A DNA stretch of 28,807 nt from Cloacibacterium caeni_C (GTDB lineage: Bacteria; Bacteroidota; Bacteroidia; Flavobacteriales; Weeksellaceae), in contig DITA01000088.1 of NCBI GenBank assembly GCA_002422665.1, positions 1 to 28,807 on the forward strand. Reading direction: 5' to 3'. The notes under the pieces are model-generated. The model ran no database searches. It saw only the letters and a program-made list of their open reading frames with translations, and had not been told where the DNA came from. This document shows, one piece after another, positions 21,446 to 28,807 of this stretch. Every line of letters starts with the position of its first letter. Position 1 is the stretch's first letter. The position numbers were made by a program, and so were the translations under genes.

Positions 21446-23347
21446 TTATCGTATAGTATACGTTCTAAAATCTAACATTCTAATTTTGCCTAAATCAAGC
21501 AAAAAGATAAGCACTTCTTGAATTTTTTCTCTGGAAAACTCTAACAAAATCGCATTTAGATCATCTAAAGTAGCTGGTTTTTGCTGTAGAATATCTAGAA
21601 TTTGTCTTTCAGCACTAATAGGATTGGTTTTAGGATTTTTGGCGGTGCAAACATAGCAATTTCCGCAGTTTTTCGTCTCTTTTTCGCCGAAATAAGTAAG
21701 AATAAGTTTCATTTTACAGCAATCGTAATTTCTGGTGTAAAATTTCATTTCTTCCCATTTCTGCAATTTATTTTTCTGAATTTGTTCGAAAAGATTCCAC
21801 CATTTCCCAGAAAAAGTTCGGTCTTCTCTAGGTTTCAAAAATTTGATAGAATCTAAACTTCCGTCTAGATAATCTAAGTATCCTTTTTGGTGAATTTCTT
21901 TCAGTCTTTCTTTAAGTTCTTGAGCGGCAACTCCTAATTTTTTGCAAGTATTCGCTTCACTAAACTGCACTCTGTGCGTAGATAAACCGTCAACACATCT
22001 GAGCAATAATTCTATAAAATAGCTATCTTTTCTCTGCAAATTTTCTAAATCACTTACCTCAAATTTCAATTCTAAAGTAGATAAATTTTTAGAGGTATTG
22101 AGATAAATTAACTCTTGATTATGCAGAAAATTAAGCACATTTCTAATCTTGGCTTGAGAGATTTTGGTAAAGTTTTGAATTTTAGAAATATTCAGTTCAA
22201 AAACATTTTCAGGCAATTCATTTTCTGCAATCATAAAAGTAGAGTACAGATAAGAAATTACTTTCAAAAATTCTGATTTAGAAGGAGTTTGATTATAAAA
22301 AAAATCATCTAAATTCATTAATTCTTGCTCATTCCAAAGTAAAAAAGCATAACTTTTCTCGCCATCTCTACCTGCTCTTCCGATTTCCTGATAGTAGTTT
22401 TCTAAGGATGGTGCTGGTGAAAGATGAATTACAAATCTCACATTTTCTTTATCAATTCCCATCCCAAAAGCGTTGGTAGAAATCAAAATATTCTGGTTAC
22501 TTTTGAGCCATTTTTCTTGCTTCTGATGTTTTTCTTTCACAGAAAGTCCTGCGTGAAAAAAATCTACATTTTTGAGTTTATTTTTTTGTAAAAATTCCGT
22601 TAAATTTTCTGCTTCTTTTCTGGTTCTGGTATAAATAATCCCTGAATTTTGGTTGTGTTTTAGCAAATCTAAAACTCTCTGGTATTTATCTGCTACCTCA
22701 TCATTAAAAATGCTGATATTCTCTCTTTTAAAACTTTTTCTAAAAATTTGATATTGAGTAAATCCTAATTTTAGTTTAATGTCTTCTAAAACTTTTGAAG
22801 TAGCTGTAGCGGTAAGCGCAAGACAAGGAACATTCTTAAAAAGCGTTCTAAAATTTTTAATATTTTGATAACTCGGTCTGAAATCTTGTCCCCATTCAGA
22901 AATACAATGTGCTTCGTCTACTGCAATAAAAGAAATCTGAATTTCTTCTATTCTTTCTAAAAACTGACGATTCTGAAGCCTTTCTGGAGAAATATAAAGC
23001 AATTTGGTAATCCCTTCGATACACCTTCCATAAATTTCTTCTTGTTGTAATTCATCTAATTCAGAACTTAAATATTCTGCTTCTATTCCTCTTAATTTCA
23101 ACTGCTGAACTTGGTCTTTCATTAAAGCCAAAAGTGGAGAAATCACCAAACAGGTTCCTTCTAAAACCAAAGCTGGAAGCTGATAACAAAGAGATTTACC
23201 ACCACCTGTAGGTAACAGTGCAATGGTATCTTTACCCGCAATAACCGCATGAATGATGTCTTGTTGTGAATCCCTGAAATCTTGATACCCCCAAAAATGA
23301 GTAAGGGTTTTCTGTGTGAGTTCAGCTAAATGATGAGAAGATTGCAT
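21446..23347 (-). CDS. recQ: RecQ family ATP-dependent DNA helicase
   Basis: RecQ unwinds DNA 3' to 5' during recombination and repair. The 633-residue product carries all helicase motifs: LLPTGGGKS (Walker A, 44-52), DEAH (144-147) with CISEWGQDFRPSY, TATAT, STNAFGMGIDK and QEIGRAGRDG. A RecQ-type zinc-binding segment with RNYDCCKMKLILTYFG and NCGNCYVC follows at about 540-570, giving the four-Cys set, then a winged-helix-like end. There is no obvious HRDC domain, so it is shorter at the C-terminus than some RecQs but normal for the smaller Bacteroidota paralogues. Related genomes often have more than one RecQ, so this may be a paralogue. Confidence 0.95.
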   Translation of the reverse strand: MQSSHHLAELTQKTLTHFWGYQDFRDSQQDIIHAVIAGKDTIALLPTGGGKSLCYQLPALVLEGTCLVISPLLALMKDQVQQLKLRGIEAEYLSSELDELQQEEIYGRCIEGITKLLYISPERLQNRQFLERIEEIQISFIAVDEAHCISEWGQDFRPSYQNIKNFRTLFKNVPCLALTATATSKVLEDIKLKLGFTQYQIFRKSFKRENISIFNDEVADKYQRVLDLLKHNQNSGIIYTRTRKEAENLTEFLQKNKLKNVDFFHAGLSVKEKHQKQEKWLKSNQNILISTNAFGMGIDKENVRFVIHLSPAPSLENYYQEIGRAGRDGEKSYAFLLWNEQELMNLDDFFYNQTPSKSEFLKVISYLYSTFMIAENELPENVFELNISKIQNFTKISQAKIRNVLNFLHNQELIYLNTSKNLSTLELKFEVSDLENLQRKDSYFIELLLRCVDGLSTHRVQFSEANTCKKLGVAAQELKERLKEIHQKGYLDYLDGSLDSIKFLKPREDRTFSGKWWNLFEQIQKNKLQKWEEMKFYTRNYDCCKMKLILTYFGEKETKNCGNCYVCTAKNPKTNPISAERQILDILQQKPATLDDLNAILLEFSREKIQEVLIFLLDLGKIRMLDFRTYTIR

Positions 23348-23386
23348 TTGGTAAATTTAAGAATTTAGTTTAAAATTTTGTATAAA

Positions 23387-23411
23387 AAAAGCTGCGATAA
23401 ACGCAGCTTTT
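23387..23411 (-). terminator. Terminator of the TSP3 outer-membrane protein gene
   Basis: A perfect 10-bp stem AAAAGCTGCG / CGCAGCTTTT with a 5-base loop and, on the minus strand, a T run. It lies 17 bases after the stop, so the gene has a natural 3' end. Confidence 0.93.
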
Positions 23412-23428
23412 AGTATTGATATTAAAAA

Positions 23429-24502
23429 TTATTTAACTGGTGGTGTTATTGGACTAACTGGACAACCTTGATTTTCTACTGGCCCTGGAACTGTTACACA
23501 TTTATCATGTAAATCTATTACTCCATCTAAATCTGTATCTAAAGCTACACCAGCTCCATCTACTCTTGCTCCAACAGGCGTGTCTAGTTGTCTATCCCAA
23601 TCATCACAAATTCCATCATTATCTACATCACCTTTTTTACAAACTTCTACATCCACATTTTTATTATCTAGAACATCTAACTTATAATAAATCTCTTGAA
23701 GGGGGTCATACCACATCAAATGAGATTGATTTTTTCCTAATTTTAAAGAAATTCCTAATGTAGCATTGAAATAATTATCAGACGTCTGGTTATCTCTAGA
23801 ATTTATAGGACTATCATAACCGTTGTATCCTAAATCTACATTCCCCAAATAATTACCTCCGCCATCAAAAGAATCATCTCCAGTAATTATATACATTACT
23901 CTTCCTTCAATATCTATTCTTCTATTAACTTTAAATTTAAGACCTGCTCCAGCTTGTCCAAATAATGATTTCATTGAAAAATCCTTATCAGTGATTAATG
24001 GTGCAGAAGTAGAACCTTCGTCCTGTCTGTATGTTTTATAAGCAAGAGTTCCAAATCCTGCATAACCGTGTAATGCCCATCTAAATGGTAAATCACTGTC
24101 AATTTTTCTTAATAAATTTGATAAATTAATATCTCCAATTAAACTGATGGTTTGATATTTTGTTTTTGCTCCAACAGAATTAGCAGTTGAGCCTTCATTA
24201 ATCTTTGATAGACCTTGGTTAGTTTCTCCCAAATCATATTGCAAATTAAGACCAAATGCGTGTGTAATCGCTTTATCTATGCTTAAATATGCAGAATAAC
24301 CAAATAAATTTTTTCCTTTATTAAAAGAATTTAAATCTGCTGAATGCATTACTGGAACTCCAAATCCTGCGGATATTCCCCACTCATTAAATTTCTTTTC
24401 TCTATTTTCTATAGGCTGCTTAGAACTCTCTTCCTTCTGCTGTCCAAAAAAAGCAATGGGAAGAACTCCAATTAGAGCTATAAAGACTAATTTTAATTTC
24501 AT
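23429..24502 (-). CDS. Outer-membrane beta-barrel protein with thrombospondin type 3 repeats
   Basis: The 357-residue product has a signal peptide (ending AFFGQ), then a region of alternating strands, EWGISAGFGVPVMHSADLN and similar, typical of an outer-membrane beta-barrel (residues about 40-260), and then acidic Asp-rich repeats, GDVDNDGICDDWD and DTDLDGVIDLHDKC, which are thrombospondin type 3 calcium-binding repeats, ending GCPVSPITPPVK. In most flavobacterial proteins of this build an OmpA peptidoglycan-binding domain follows; it is missing here. A strong terminator right after the stop argues against a recent frameshift. A Ca-dependent role at the cell surface is possible but not shown. 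Confidence 0.88.
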   Translation of the reverse strand: MKLKLVFIALIGVLPIAFFGQQKEESSKQPIENREKKFNEWGISAGFGVPVMHSADLNSFNKGKNLFGYSAYLSIDKAITHAFGLNLQYDLGETNQGLSKINEGSTANSVGAKTKYQTISLIGDINLSNLLRKIDSDLPFRWALHGYAGFGTLAYKTYRQDEGSTSAPLITDKDFSMKSLFGQAGAGLKFKVNRRIDIEGRVMYIITGDDSFDGGGNYLGNVDLGYNGYDSPINSRDNQTSDNYFNATLGISLKLGKNQSHLMWYDPLQEIYYKLDVLDNKNVDVEVCKKGDVDNDGICDDWDRQLDTPVGARVDGAGVALDTDLDGVIDLHDKCVTVPGPVENQGCPVSPITPPVK

Positions 24503-24601
24503 AAATGTTTTTTTAGAAAATTTAAAGTAAAGATTTCAACCCATAGAAAACTATTAAAAATAACTTGAGCTTTTCATTTTCTCTTTTTGAGAATAATATA
24601 T

Positions 24602-24609
24602 CAAAATTA
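24602..24609 (-). promoter_or_regulatory. Candidate -7 box of the TSP3 protein gene
   Basis: Minus strand reads TAATTTTG (TAnnTTTG), giving a leader near 95 bases. The gap 24503-24655 is otherwise T/A tracts without a recognisable element. Confidence 0.4.
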
Positions 24610-24655
24610 TTATTTTTTTTGATGTAAATAATATTTTTTTTTGCTTTTTTTTATT

Positions 24656-25081
24656 TTATTTCTCCACATTTAAGCTTTCTAATATTTTTCTAGAAAACTC
24701 TCTTTCTAATAAATGCTTTGTATGAGGAATTTTCAACTTCTTAGAATCATAAATTATACCATTAAAAGTTACAATATCTATATCTATAATTCTATCTTCG
24801 TATTTCCCTAAAACCATAGAATCATAATTGCGTCCCATATCCTTTTCAATTATTTTTATCTTCTTTAACAATTCGCATGGAGAATGTGAAGTAACTAAAA
24901 CTAATGCCATATTCCTAAAAACATTAGAACTTTCAAACTCTACTGGTTGAGTTTCTATCATTTCTGATGATTTTATGATATTTCCCAAGCAATTTTCTAT
25001 TTTTGCAATCGCTTGGTTTAAATTAGACTTGGTATTTCCTAAATTGCTACCGAGTAACAAAACCACATAATGTAACGACAT
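24656..25081 (-). CDS. folK: 2-amino-4-hydroxy-6-hydroxymethyldihydropteridine pyrophosphokinase
   Basis: FolK (HPPK) pyrophosphorylates the pterin alcohol using ATP, before condensation with p-aminobenzoate in folate synthesis. The 141-residue product has the N-terminal LLLGSNLGN, the substrate loop ETQPVEFESSNVFRNMAL (split here as ETQPVEFESSNVF and RNMAL), LLKKIKIIEKDMGR and the catalytic metal-binding DRIIDIDIVTFNG. It is a little shorter than the usual ~160 residues, ending soon after ERE, but the active-site parts are complete. It is divergent from sppA with only 32 bases between the starts. Confidence 0.94.
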   Translation of the reverse strand: MSLHYVVLLLGSNLGNTKSNLNQAIAKIENCLGNIIKSSEMIETQPVEFESSNVFRNMALVLVTSHSPCELLKKIKIIEKDMGRNYDSMVLGKYEDRIIDIDIVTFNGIIYDSKKLKIPHTKHLLEREFSRKILESLNVEK

Positions 25082-25113
25082 ATTATTGAATAATTAAGTT
25101 TTCAAAAATTATT

Positions 25114-26865
25114 ATGAAAGATTTTATAAAAAATGTATTTGCAAATATAGTAGCCATTCTTTTAATAGGAGCCGTTTTGTTAGGAATAATGATCATGATT
25201 TTCGTAGTAAGTGCTATGAGTGGCGACCAAAAGCCTTTTGTAGAAAACAACTCGGTTCTTACTATTAATTTCAAAGGAAACATTCTAGACTCTTACACCG
25301 AAAAAGAAGAAAGCATTTTCGATTTTGGGCAAAACAAAGACGTACTCCTTTTAGACGTAGTAAATGCCATTAACAATGCTAAAAATGATGAAAAAATAAA
25401 AGGCATAAGTATAGAAGCTGACAATTTACCTGCAGGAATCACTCAAGTTGATGATATAAGAGCTGCCATCGAAGATTTTAAAAAATCAGGAAAGTTTGTG
25501 TATGCTTATGGTAATAATATGTCTCAAGGTTCATATTATCTTGCTTCTGTTGCGGATAAACTATATCTAAATCCTGTTGGAATGGTGGAATTAAAAGGAT
25601 TGTCTACAGAAGTAACATTCCTAAAAGATTTTGCAGCAAAATATGGAATTGGCGTAGATGTCATCAGACACGGAAAATTCAAAGCTGCAGTAGAACCATT
25701 TATCAGAAATGATATTTCACCAGAAAACAAAGAGCAACTTTCTACACTTCTTAATGACATTTGGGGAAATATATCTACTAAAATTAAAGCTTCTAGAAAA
25801 TTAGATGATGCTACTTTCAAAACCGCAGTAGACAGTTTATACGGTTTTATGCCAGAATTAGTCGTGAAAAATAAATTGGCAGACCAACTGTTACAGAAAT
25901 CAGAATATGAAAACTTAATAAAAAAACAACTGAAGTTAAAGTCTGACGAAAAAATCAACAGAATTTCTGTAAATAAATACATTAATGCCTTAGATGAAGA
26001 GGAAAGTAGTGACAACAAAATTGCTGTTCTATATGCTGCTGGAGAAATTTTCAATGGTGATGAATATCAAAATATTCACTCTGAAAAATATGTAAAATAC
26101 ATCAAAGATTTAGCAGAAGATGATGACATAAAAGCAGTGGTTTTACGCGTAAATTCACCTGGTGGAAGCGGAAATGCTTCAGACGAAATCCTATTTGAAT
26201 TACAACAACTTAAACTCAAAAAACCGCTAGTAGTTTCTTTTGGTGATTATGCAGCTTCTGGTGGTTATTATATCTCTATGGCTGCTGACAAAATCTATTC
26301 TTCACCTAATACTTTAACGGGTTCTATCGGTGTTTTTGGTATGATAATGAATTTTAAAGATTTAGCCAATAGAAACGGTATTCGTTCTGACATTGTTTCT
26401 ACTAACGCGAATTCTCAAGTTTACTCACCACTTTCTGGAGCAGCTCCTGGAACCATTCCTATTTTAACCAGAAGCGTGGAAAGCACTTATAAAAGATTTG
26501 TATATTTTGTAACTCAAAACAGAAAAAAATCTTTTGAACAGATTGACGCAATTGGCGGTGGTAGAGTTTGGAGCGGAACCAGAGCAAAACAATTAGGCTT
26601 GGTAGATGAGTTAGGCTCGCTTCAACAAGCAATTAATTATGCTGCTACCAAAGCAAAATTGAAAGACTATTCACTAGACAGTTATCCTAGAAAATCTAGT
26701 CCGCTAGAAGAATTCTTTAAACAAACAGAAGAAGATGAAATCGCAGCAAGAGTAATTTCTAAAAAAGTAGGAAAAGAAAACTATGAACTCTTCCAAAAAA
26801 TCACCAATCCGAAACTGAATAATGGAGTACAAATGGCACTACCTTATCAGATTACGATTAAATAG
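25114..26865 (+). CDS. sppA: Signal peptide peptidase SppA, 67-kDa type
   Basis: SppA is a membrane-anchored serine protease that degrades cleaved signal peptides. The 583-residue product has one N-terminal transmembrane segment (about residues 8-35) and two tandem S49 domains. The general base Lys190 sits in GKFKAAVEPF of the first domain and the nucleophile Ser382 in DYAASGGYYIS of the second, so both halves of the dyad are present as in the long (E. coli-type) form. LTGSIGVFG and RVWSGTRAKQLGLVDELG complete the signature. It ends at a strong terminator shared with ftsY. Confidence 0.96.
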   Translation: MKDFIKNVFANIVAILLIGAVLLGIMIMIFVVSAMSGDQKPFVENNSVLTINFKGNILDSYTEKEESIFDFGQNKDVLLLDVVNAINNAKNDEKIKGISIEADNLPAGITQVDDIRAAIEDFKKSGKFVYAYGNNMSQGSYYLASVADKLYLNPVGMVELKGLSTEVTFLKDFAAKYGIGVDVIRHGKFKAAVEPFIRNDISPENKEQLSTLLNDIWGNISTKIKASRKLDDATFKTAVDSLYGFMPELVVKNKLADQLLQKSEYENLIKKQLKLKSDEKINRISVNKYINALDEEESSDNKIAVLYAAGEIFNGDEYQNIHSEKYVKYIKDLAEDDDIKAVVLRVNSPGGSGNASDEILFELQQLKLKKPLVVSFGDYAASGGYYISMAADKIYSSPNTLTGSIGVFGMIMNFKDLANRNGIRSDIVSTNANSQVYSPLSGAAPGTIPILTRSVESTYKRFVYFVTQNRKKSFEQIDAIGGGRVWSGTRAKQLGLVDELGSLQQAINYAATKAKLKDYSLDSYPRKSSPLEEFFKQTEEDEIAARVISKKVGKENYELFQKITNPKLNNGVQMALPYQITIK

Positions 26866-26892
26866 CAAAACATTTCCATCCATATTAAAACG

Positions 26893-26927
26893 AAATCGCC
26901 GTTTCAAAAATTTTGAAACGGCGATTT
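26893..26927. terminator. Bidirectional terminator, 15-bp stem
   Basis: A perfect 15-bp stem (26893-26907 with 26913-26927; core ATCGCCGTTTC) and a 5-base loop lie between the convergent sppA and ftsY genes, with A and T runs at the ends. This is the strongest terminator in the window. Confidence 0.95.
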
Positions 26928-26948
26928 TAATTTTATAAAGTATATTTC

Positions 26949-27902
26949 TTATCTCTTTTTAAAAAAAGAATCTACAAATTCTTCACCATTAAATAATTGC
27001 AAATCTTCCATTTTTTCGCCTACTCCAATGTATTTTACAGGAATCTGAAACTGGTCTGAAATTCCAATGACTACACCTCCTTTCGCGGTTCCATCTAGCT
27101 TTGTCACTGCAAGAGCGGTAACTTCTGTAGCAGCGGTAAATTGTTTTGCCTGTTCAAAAGCGTTTTGACCAGTAGAACCATCTAAAACCAATAAAACTTC
27201 GTGTGGAGCTTCTGGCAAAACCTTCTGCATAACACGTTTAATTTTAGAAAGCTCATTCATCAAGTTGATTTTATTATGCAATCTTCCTGCAGTATCAATA
27301 ATGACTACATCTGCGTTTTGTGCTACAGCACTTTGAACTGTATCAAAAGCTACGGAAGCAGGATCAGAACCCATATTTTGCTTTACAATAGGAACACCTA
27401 CTCTTTCACTCCAAATCACCAATTGATCTACTGCTGCAGCTCTAAATGTATCTCCAGCTCCTAAAACCACTTTCAAACCTTGTGACTTAAATTGATTTGC
27501 CAATTTCCCAATCGTAGTGGTTTTTCCTACTCCATTTACTCCAACTACCATAATTACGTATGGCTTTTTGGTTTCGTCTATATTTTTGGTTTGAGAATGT
27601 GGATTTTCTAAAAGCAAAGCAGAAATTTCTTCACGAAGAATTTTATCCAATTCAGACGTGTTTACATATTTATCTCTTTCTACTCTCGCCTCTATCCTTT
27701 CGATGATTTTTACAGTGGTATTTACACCTACATCAGAAGCAATAAGTACTTCTTCTAGCTCATCTAGAACCTCATCATCTACTTTAGACTTTCCGACTAC
27801 TGCTCTAGAAATTTTATCAAAAAAACCTTGACTCGATTTTTCTAAACCTTTGTCTAGAGATTCTTTTTCCTCTTTTTTAAATATATTTTTAAACCAACTC
27901 AT
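26949..27902 (-). CDS. ftsY: Signal recognition particle receptor FtsY
   Basis: FtsY is the SRP receptor GTPase that brings ribosome-nascent chain complexes to the Sec translocon at the inner membrane. The 317-residue product has a short charged A-region, an N domain with LIASDVGVNTTVKII and the G domain: P-loop GVNGVGKTTT at 121-130, DTFRAAAVDQL at 151-161, DTAGR at 203-207, TKLDGTAKGG from 267 and the end GVGEKMEDLQLFNGEEFV (given here as GVGEKMEDLQLF). The short A domain is normal in Bacteroidota. It lies downstream of rpmB-rpmG-DUF4295 on the same strand but is separated from them by a terminator and has its own candidate promoter. Confidence 0.97.
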   Translation of the reverse strand: MSWFKNIFKKEEKESLDKGLEKSSQGFFDKISRAVVGKSKVDDEVLDELEEVLIASDVGVNTTVKIIERIEARVERDKYVNTSELDKILREEISALLLENPHSQTKNIDETKKPYVIMVVGVNGVGKTTTIGKLANQFKSQGLKVVLGAGDTFRAAAVDQLVIWSERVGVPIVKQNMGSDPASVAFDTVQSAVAQNADVVIIDTAGRLHNKINLMNELSKIKRVMQKVLPEAPHEVLLVLDGSTGQNAFEQAKQFTAATEVTALAVTKLDGTAKGGVVIGISDQFQIPVKYIGVGEKMEDLQLFNGEEFVDSFFKKR

Positions 27903-27908
27903 ATATTA

Positions 27909-27993
27909 GATTTGAGATTTGAGATTTACTCACGAATTTTTTATTATAATTTTGGAGTTCGTGAATGCTCCGCATTTGAGATTTGAGATTTGT
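27909..27993. repeat. Heptamer arrays flanking an inverted repeat, upstream of ftsY
   Basis: Units gatttga, gatttga, gatttac (27909-27929) and catttga, gatttga, gatttgt (27973-27993) are two direct copies of a 7-base repeat. Between them TCACGAA (27930-27936) and TTCGTGA (27958-27964) form an inverted repeat. All of this would be in the ftsY 5' leader if the box at 28034-28041 is the promoter. Confidence 0.7.
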
Positions 27994-28033
27994 AAAACAA
28001 ATCGTTAAAATTGTTTTTAAAATTTTAGATTCA

Positions 28034-28041
28034 CAAAGATA
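28034..28041 (-). promoter_or_regulatory. Candidate -7 box of ftsY
   Basis: Minus strand reads TATCTTTG (TAnnTTTG), just past the terminator of DUF4295, giving ftsY a leader of about 127 bases. Confidence 0.45.
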
Positions 28042-28046
28042 ACAAA

Positions 28047-28074
28047 AAAACTACCCAAAAAATTGAGTAGTTTT
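28047..28074 (-). terminator. Terminator after DUF4295
   Basis: A 12-bp stem with one mismatch (28047-28058 with 28063-28074) followed on the minus strand by TTTTTTTG. It lies 23 bases after the DUF4295 stop and separates the ribosomal-protein operon from ftsY. Confidence 0.82.
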
Positions 28075-28097
28075 ATATGTTTATACAAGACGTAGAA

Positions 28098-28250
28098 TTA
28101 TTTTTTTAAATAAGCTTCTACATCGTCTGCATTCATTACTTTTTCTTCGAAAACGTAAGCTCCAGTCTTAGGAGATTTTACCATTTTCACAACTTTGGTC
28201 ATTTTTTTAGACTGACCTGATTGAAGCGTTGCAACAACTTTCTTTGCCAT
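28098..28250 (-). CDS. DUF4295 family small protein
   Basis: This 50-residue basic protein begins MAKKVVATLQSGQSKKMTK and ends NADDVEAYLKK. I recognise it as DUF4295, a Bacteroidota family that nearly always follows rpmB and rpmG. Its position, size and charge suggest a ribosome-associated protein, but no function is established. It starts 19 bases after the rpmG stop, and a terminator follows, so it is the last gene of that operon. Confidence 0.9.
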   Translation of the reverse strand: MAKKVVATLQSGQSKKMTKVVKMVKSPKTGAYVFEEKVMNADDVEAYLKK

Positions 28251-28269
28251 CTTTTAATATTTTTAAAGA

Positions 28270-28452
28270 TTACTTGATTTCTTTGTGAACTGTATATTTC
28301 TTAAGAACCGGATTGTACTTTTTAAGCTCTAATCTTTCCGTAGTGTTCTTTTTATTTTTTGTGGTGATGTATCTAGACATTCCAGCCACACCTGTTTCTT
28401 TGTGCTCTGTGCACTCAAGAATTACTTGAACTCTATTTCCTTTCTTAGCCAT
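28270..28452 (-). CDS. rpmG: 50S ribosomal protein L33
   Basis: The 60-residue product MAKKGNRVQVILECTEHK... is L33, part of the large subunit near the E site. The conserved MSRYITTKNKKNTTERLELKKYNP core is given here as SRYITTKNKKNT and RLELKKYNP. Only one Cys (residue 14) is left of the usual two CxxC pairs, so this is the zinc-free (C-minus) type. It lies 6 bases after rpmB in the same operon. Confidence 0.97.
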   Translation of the reverse strand: MAKKGNRVQVILECTEHKETGVAGMSRYITTKNKKNTTERLELKKYNPVLKKYTVHKEIK

Positions 28453-28458
28453 TTCTTA

Positions 28459-28695
28459 TTATTTTAAAAATCCGTTTCTTGTTGCTCTTTCAATCGCCTC
28501 CTCGATACCAATTTTATTGATAACTCTCAAACCATGAGCAGAAACTCTTAATGTTACGCTTTTTTCTTGCTCTGGAAGATAAAATGTCTTCTCTAATAAA
28601 TTAATTTCAAAACGTCTTTTCGTTTTGTTATTTGCGTGAGAAACGTTGTTTCCTACCATTGCACGCTTACCTGTTATTTGGCAAATTCTTGACAT
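28459..28695 (-). CDS. rpmB: 50S ribosomal protein L28
   Basis: The 78-residue product is L28, a large-subunit protein. It begins MSRICQITGKRAMVGNNVSH and has TKRRFEINL and VTLRVSAHGLRVINKIGI in the usual places. The length is as in E. coli. It is the first gene of the rpmB-rpmG-DUF4295 operon, driven by the promoter at 28736-28767. Confidence 0.98.
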   Translation of the reverse strand: MSRICQITGKRAMVGNNVSHANNKTKRRFEINLLEKTFYLPEQEKSVTLRVSAHGLRVINKIGIEEAIERATRNGFLK

Positions 28696-28735
28696 ATCTC
28701 GATGTTCTTTTTTACTACTATGTATTTTGAGTGTG

Positions 28736-28767
28736 CAAAATTATAGATATTTTTTTGAACTCACAAA
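28736..28767 (-). promoter_or_regulatory. Promoter of the rpmB-rpmG-DUF4295 operon
   Basis: Minus strand TTTG (28764-28767) and TAATTTTG (28736-28743) are spaced by 20 bases, matching both elements of the Bacteroidota consensus TTTG-N19-TAnnTTTG. The start codon is 41 bases downstream. It is the best complete promoter in the window. The rest of the 112-base end region shows nothing else. Confidence 0.65.
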
Positions 28768-28807
28768 TTTTCAAACAAATAAATTTGTAATTTTTTCAAA
28801 AAAACTT

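Noticed and set aside
21450..21462. CGTATA-g-TATACG palindrome
   Set aside because: It encodes the last residues of RecQ and is likely a coincidence of codons.
25536..26054. 172-codon open frame on the minus strand
   Set aside because: It is antisense within sppA, has no recognisable protein pattern and reflects sppA codon composition.

Overview
The window looks like chromosomal DNA of a low-GC flavobacterium (Bacteroidota), most like the Chryseobacterium/Cloacibacterium group of Weeksellaceae. That is a judgement from protein style and gene order, not a database match. Supporting signs are several Bacteroidota-type families (DUF4290, DUF4295, haem-binding domain protein, DCC protein, head-GIN lipoprotein, M3 peptidase lipoprotein), almost no Shine-Dalgarno sequences, and repeated TAnnTTTG boxes of the Bacteroidota -7 promoter type. 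It is gene-dense, with 34 coding regions and no intergenic stretch over 300 bases. I found no rRNA, tRNA, CRISPR array, transposase or phage gene.

Layout. 1-2952 (+): 5'-truncated ddl, an AT-rich secreted orphan, coaD, a four-helix-bundle (S23/IVP-type) gene flanked by inverted heptamer arrays, and a TRIC/UPF0126 channel gene. 3093-4205 (-): folA and a membrane-anchored repeat protein. 4292-6303 (+): a lemA-TPM-TPM operon and a 56-residue membrane protein. 6541-7344 (-): a head-GIN lipoprotein. 7470-10984 (+): an M3 peptidase, a DUF4442 hotdog protein and comF. 10988-13081 (-): upp and der. 13335-16218 (+): a haem-binding protein, a DCC protein, DUF4290 and murA. 16258-16707 (-): DUF1801. 16812-20380 (+): a class I aminotransferase, murB and a RibB protein with a degenerate RibA domain. 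20419-25081 (-): fmt, recQ, an outer-membrane barrel with thrombospondin type 3 repeats, and folK. 25114-26865 (+): sppA. 26949-28695 (-): ftsY, DUF4295, rpmG and rpmB.

By function this is mainly housekeeping: peptidoglycan precursors (ddl, murA, murB), cofactors (coaD, folA, folK, ribB), translation (fmt, der, rpmB, rpmG), protein targeting and turnover (ftsY, sppA, M3 peptidase), and nucleotide salvage and repair (upp, recQ). Convergent gene pairs mostly share strong hairpin terminators.

I do not see an obvious new multi-gene system. The most interesting signals are: (1) short degenerate 7-bp tandem arrays at gene ends, two of which flank the four-helix-bundle gene in inverted orientation and make it look like a small inserted cassette; (2) a RibBA-like protein whose GTP cyclohydrolase II half lacks the zinc cysteines; (3) MurA with Asp in place of the fosfomycin-target Cys; (4) promoter boxes so close to start codons that two mRNAs are probably leaderless; (5) a terminator hairpin that doubles as the last codons of fmt.
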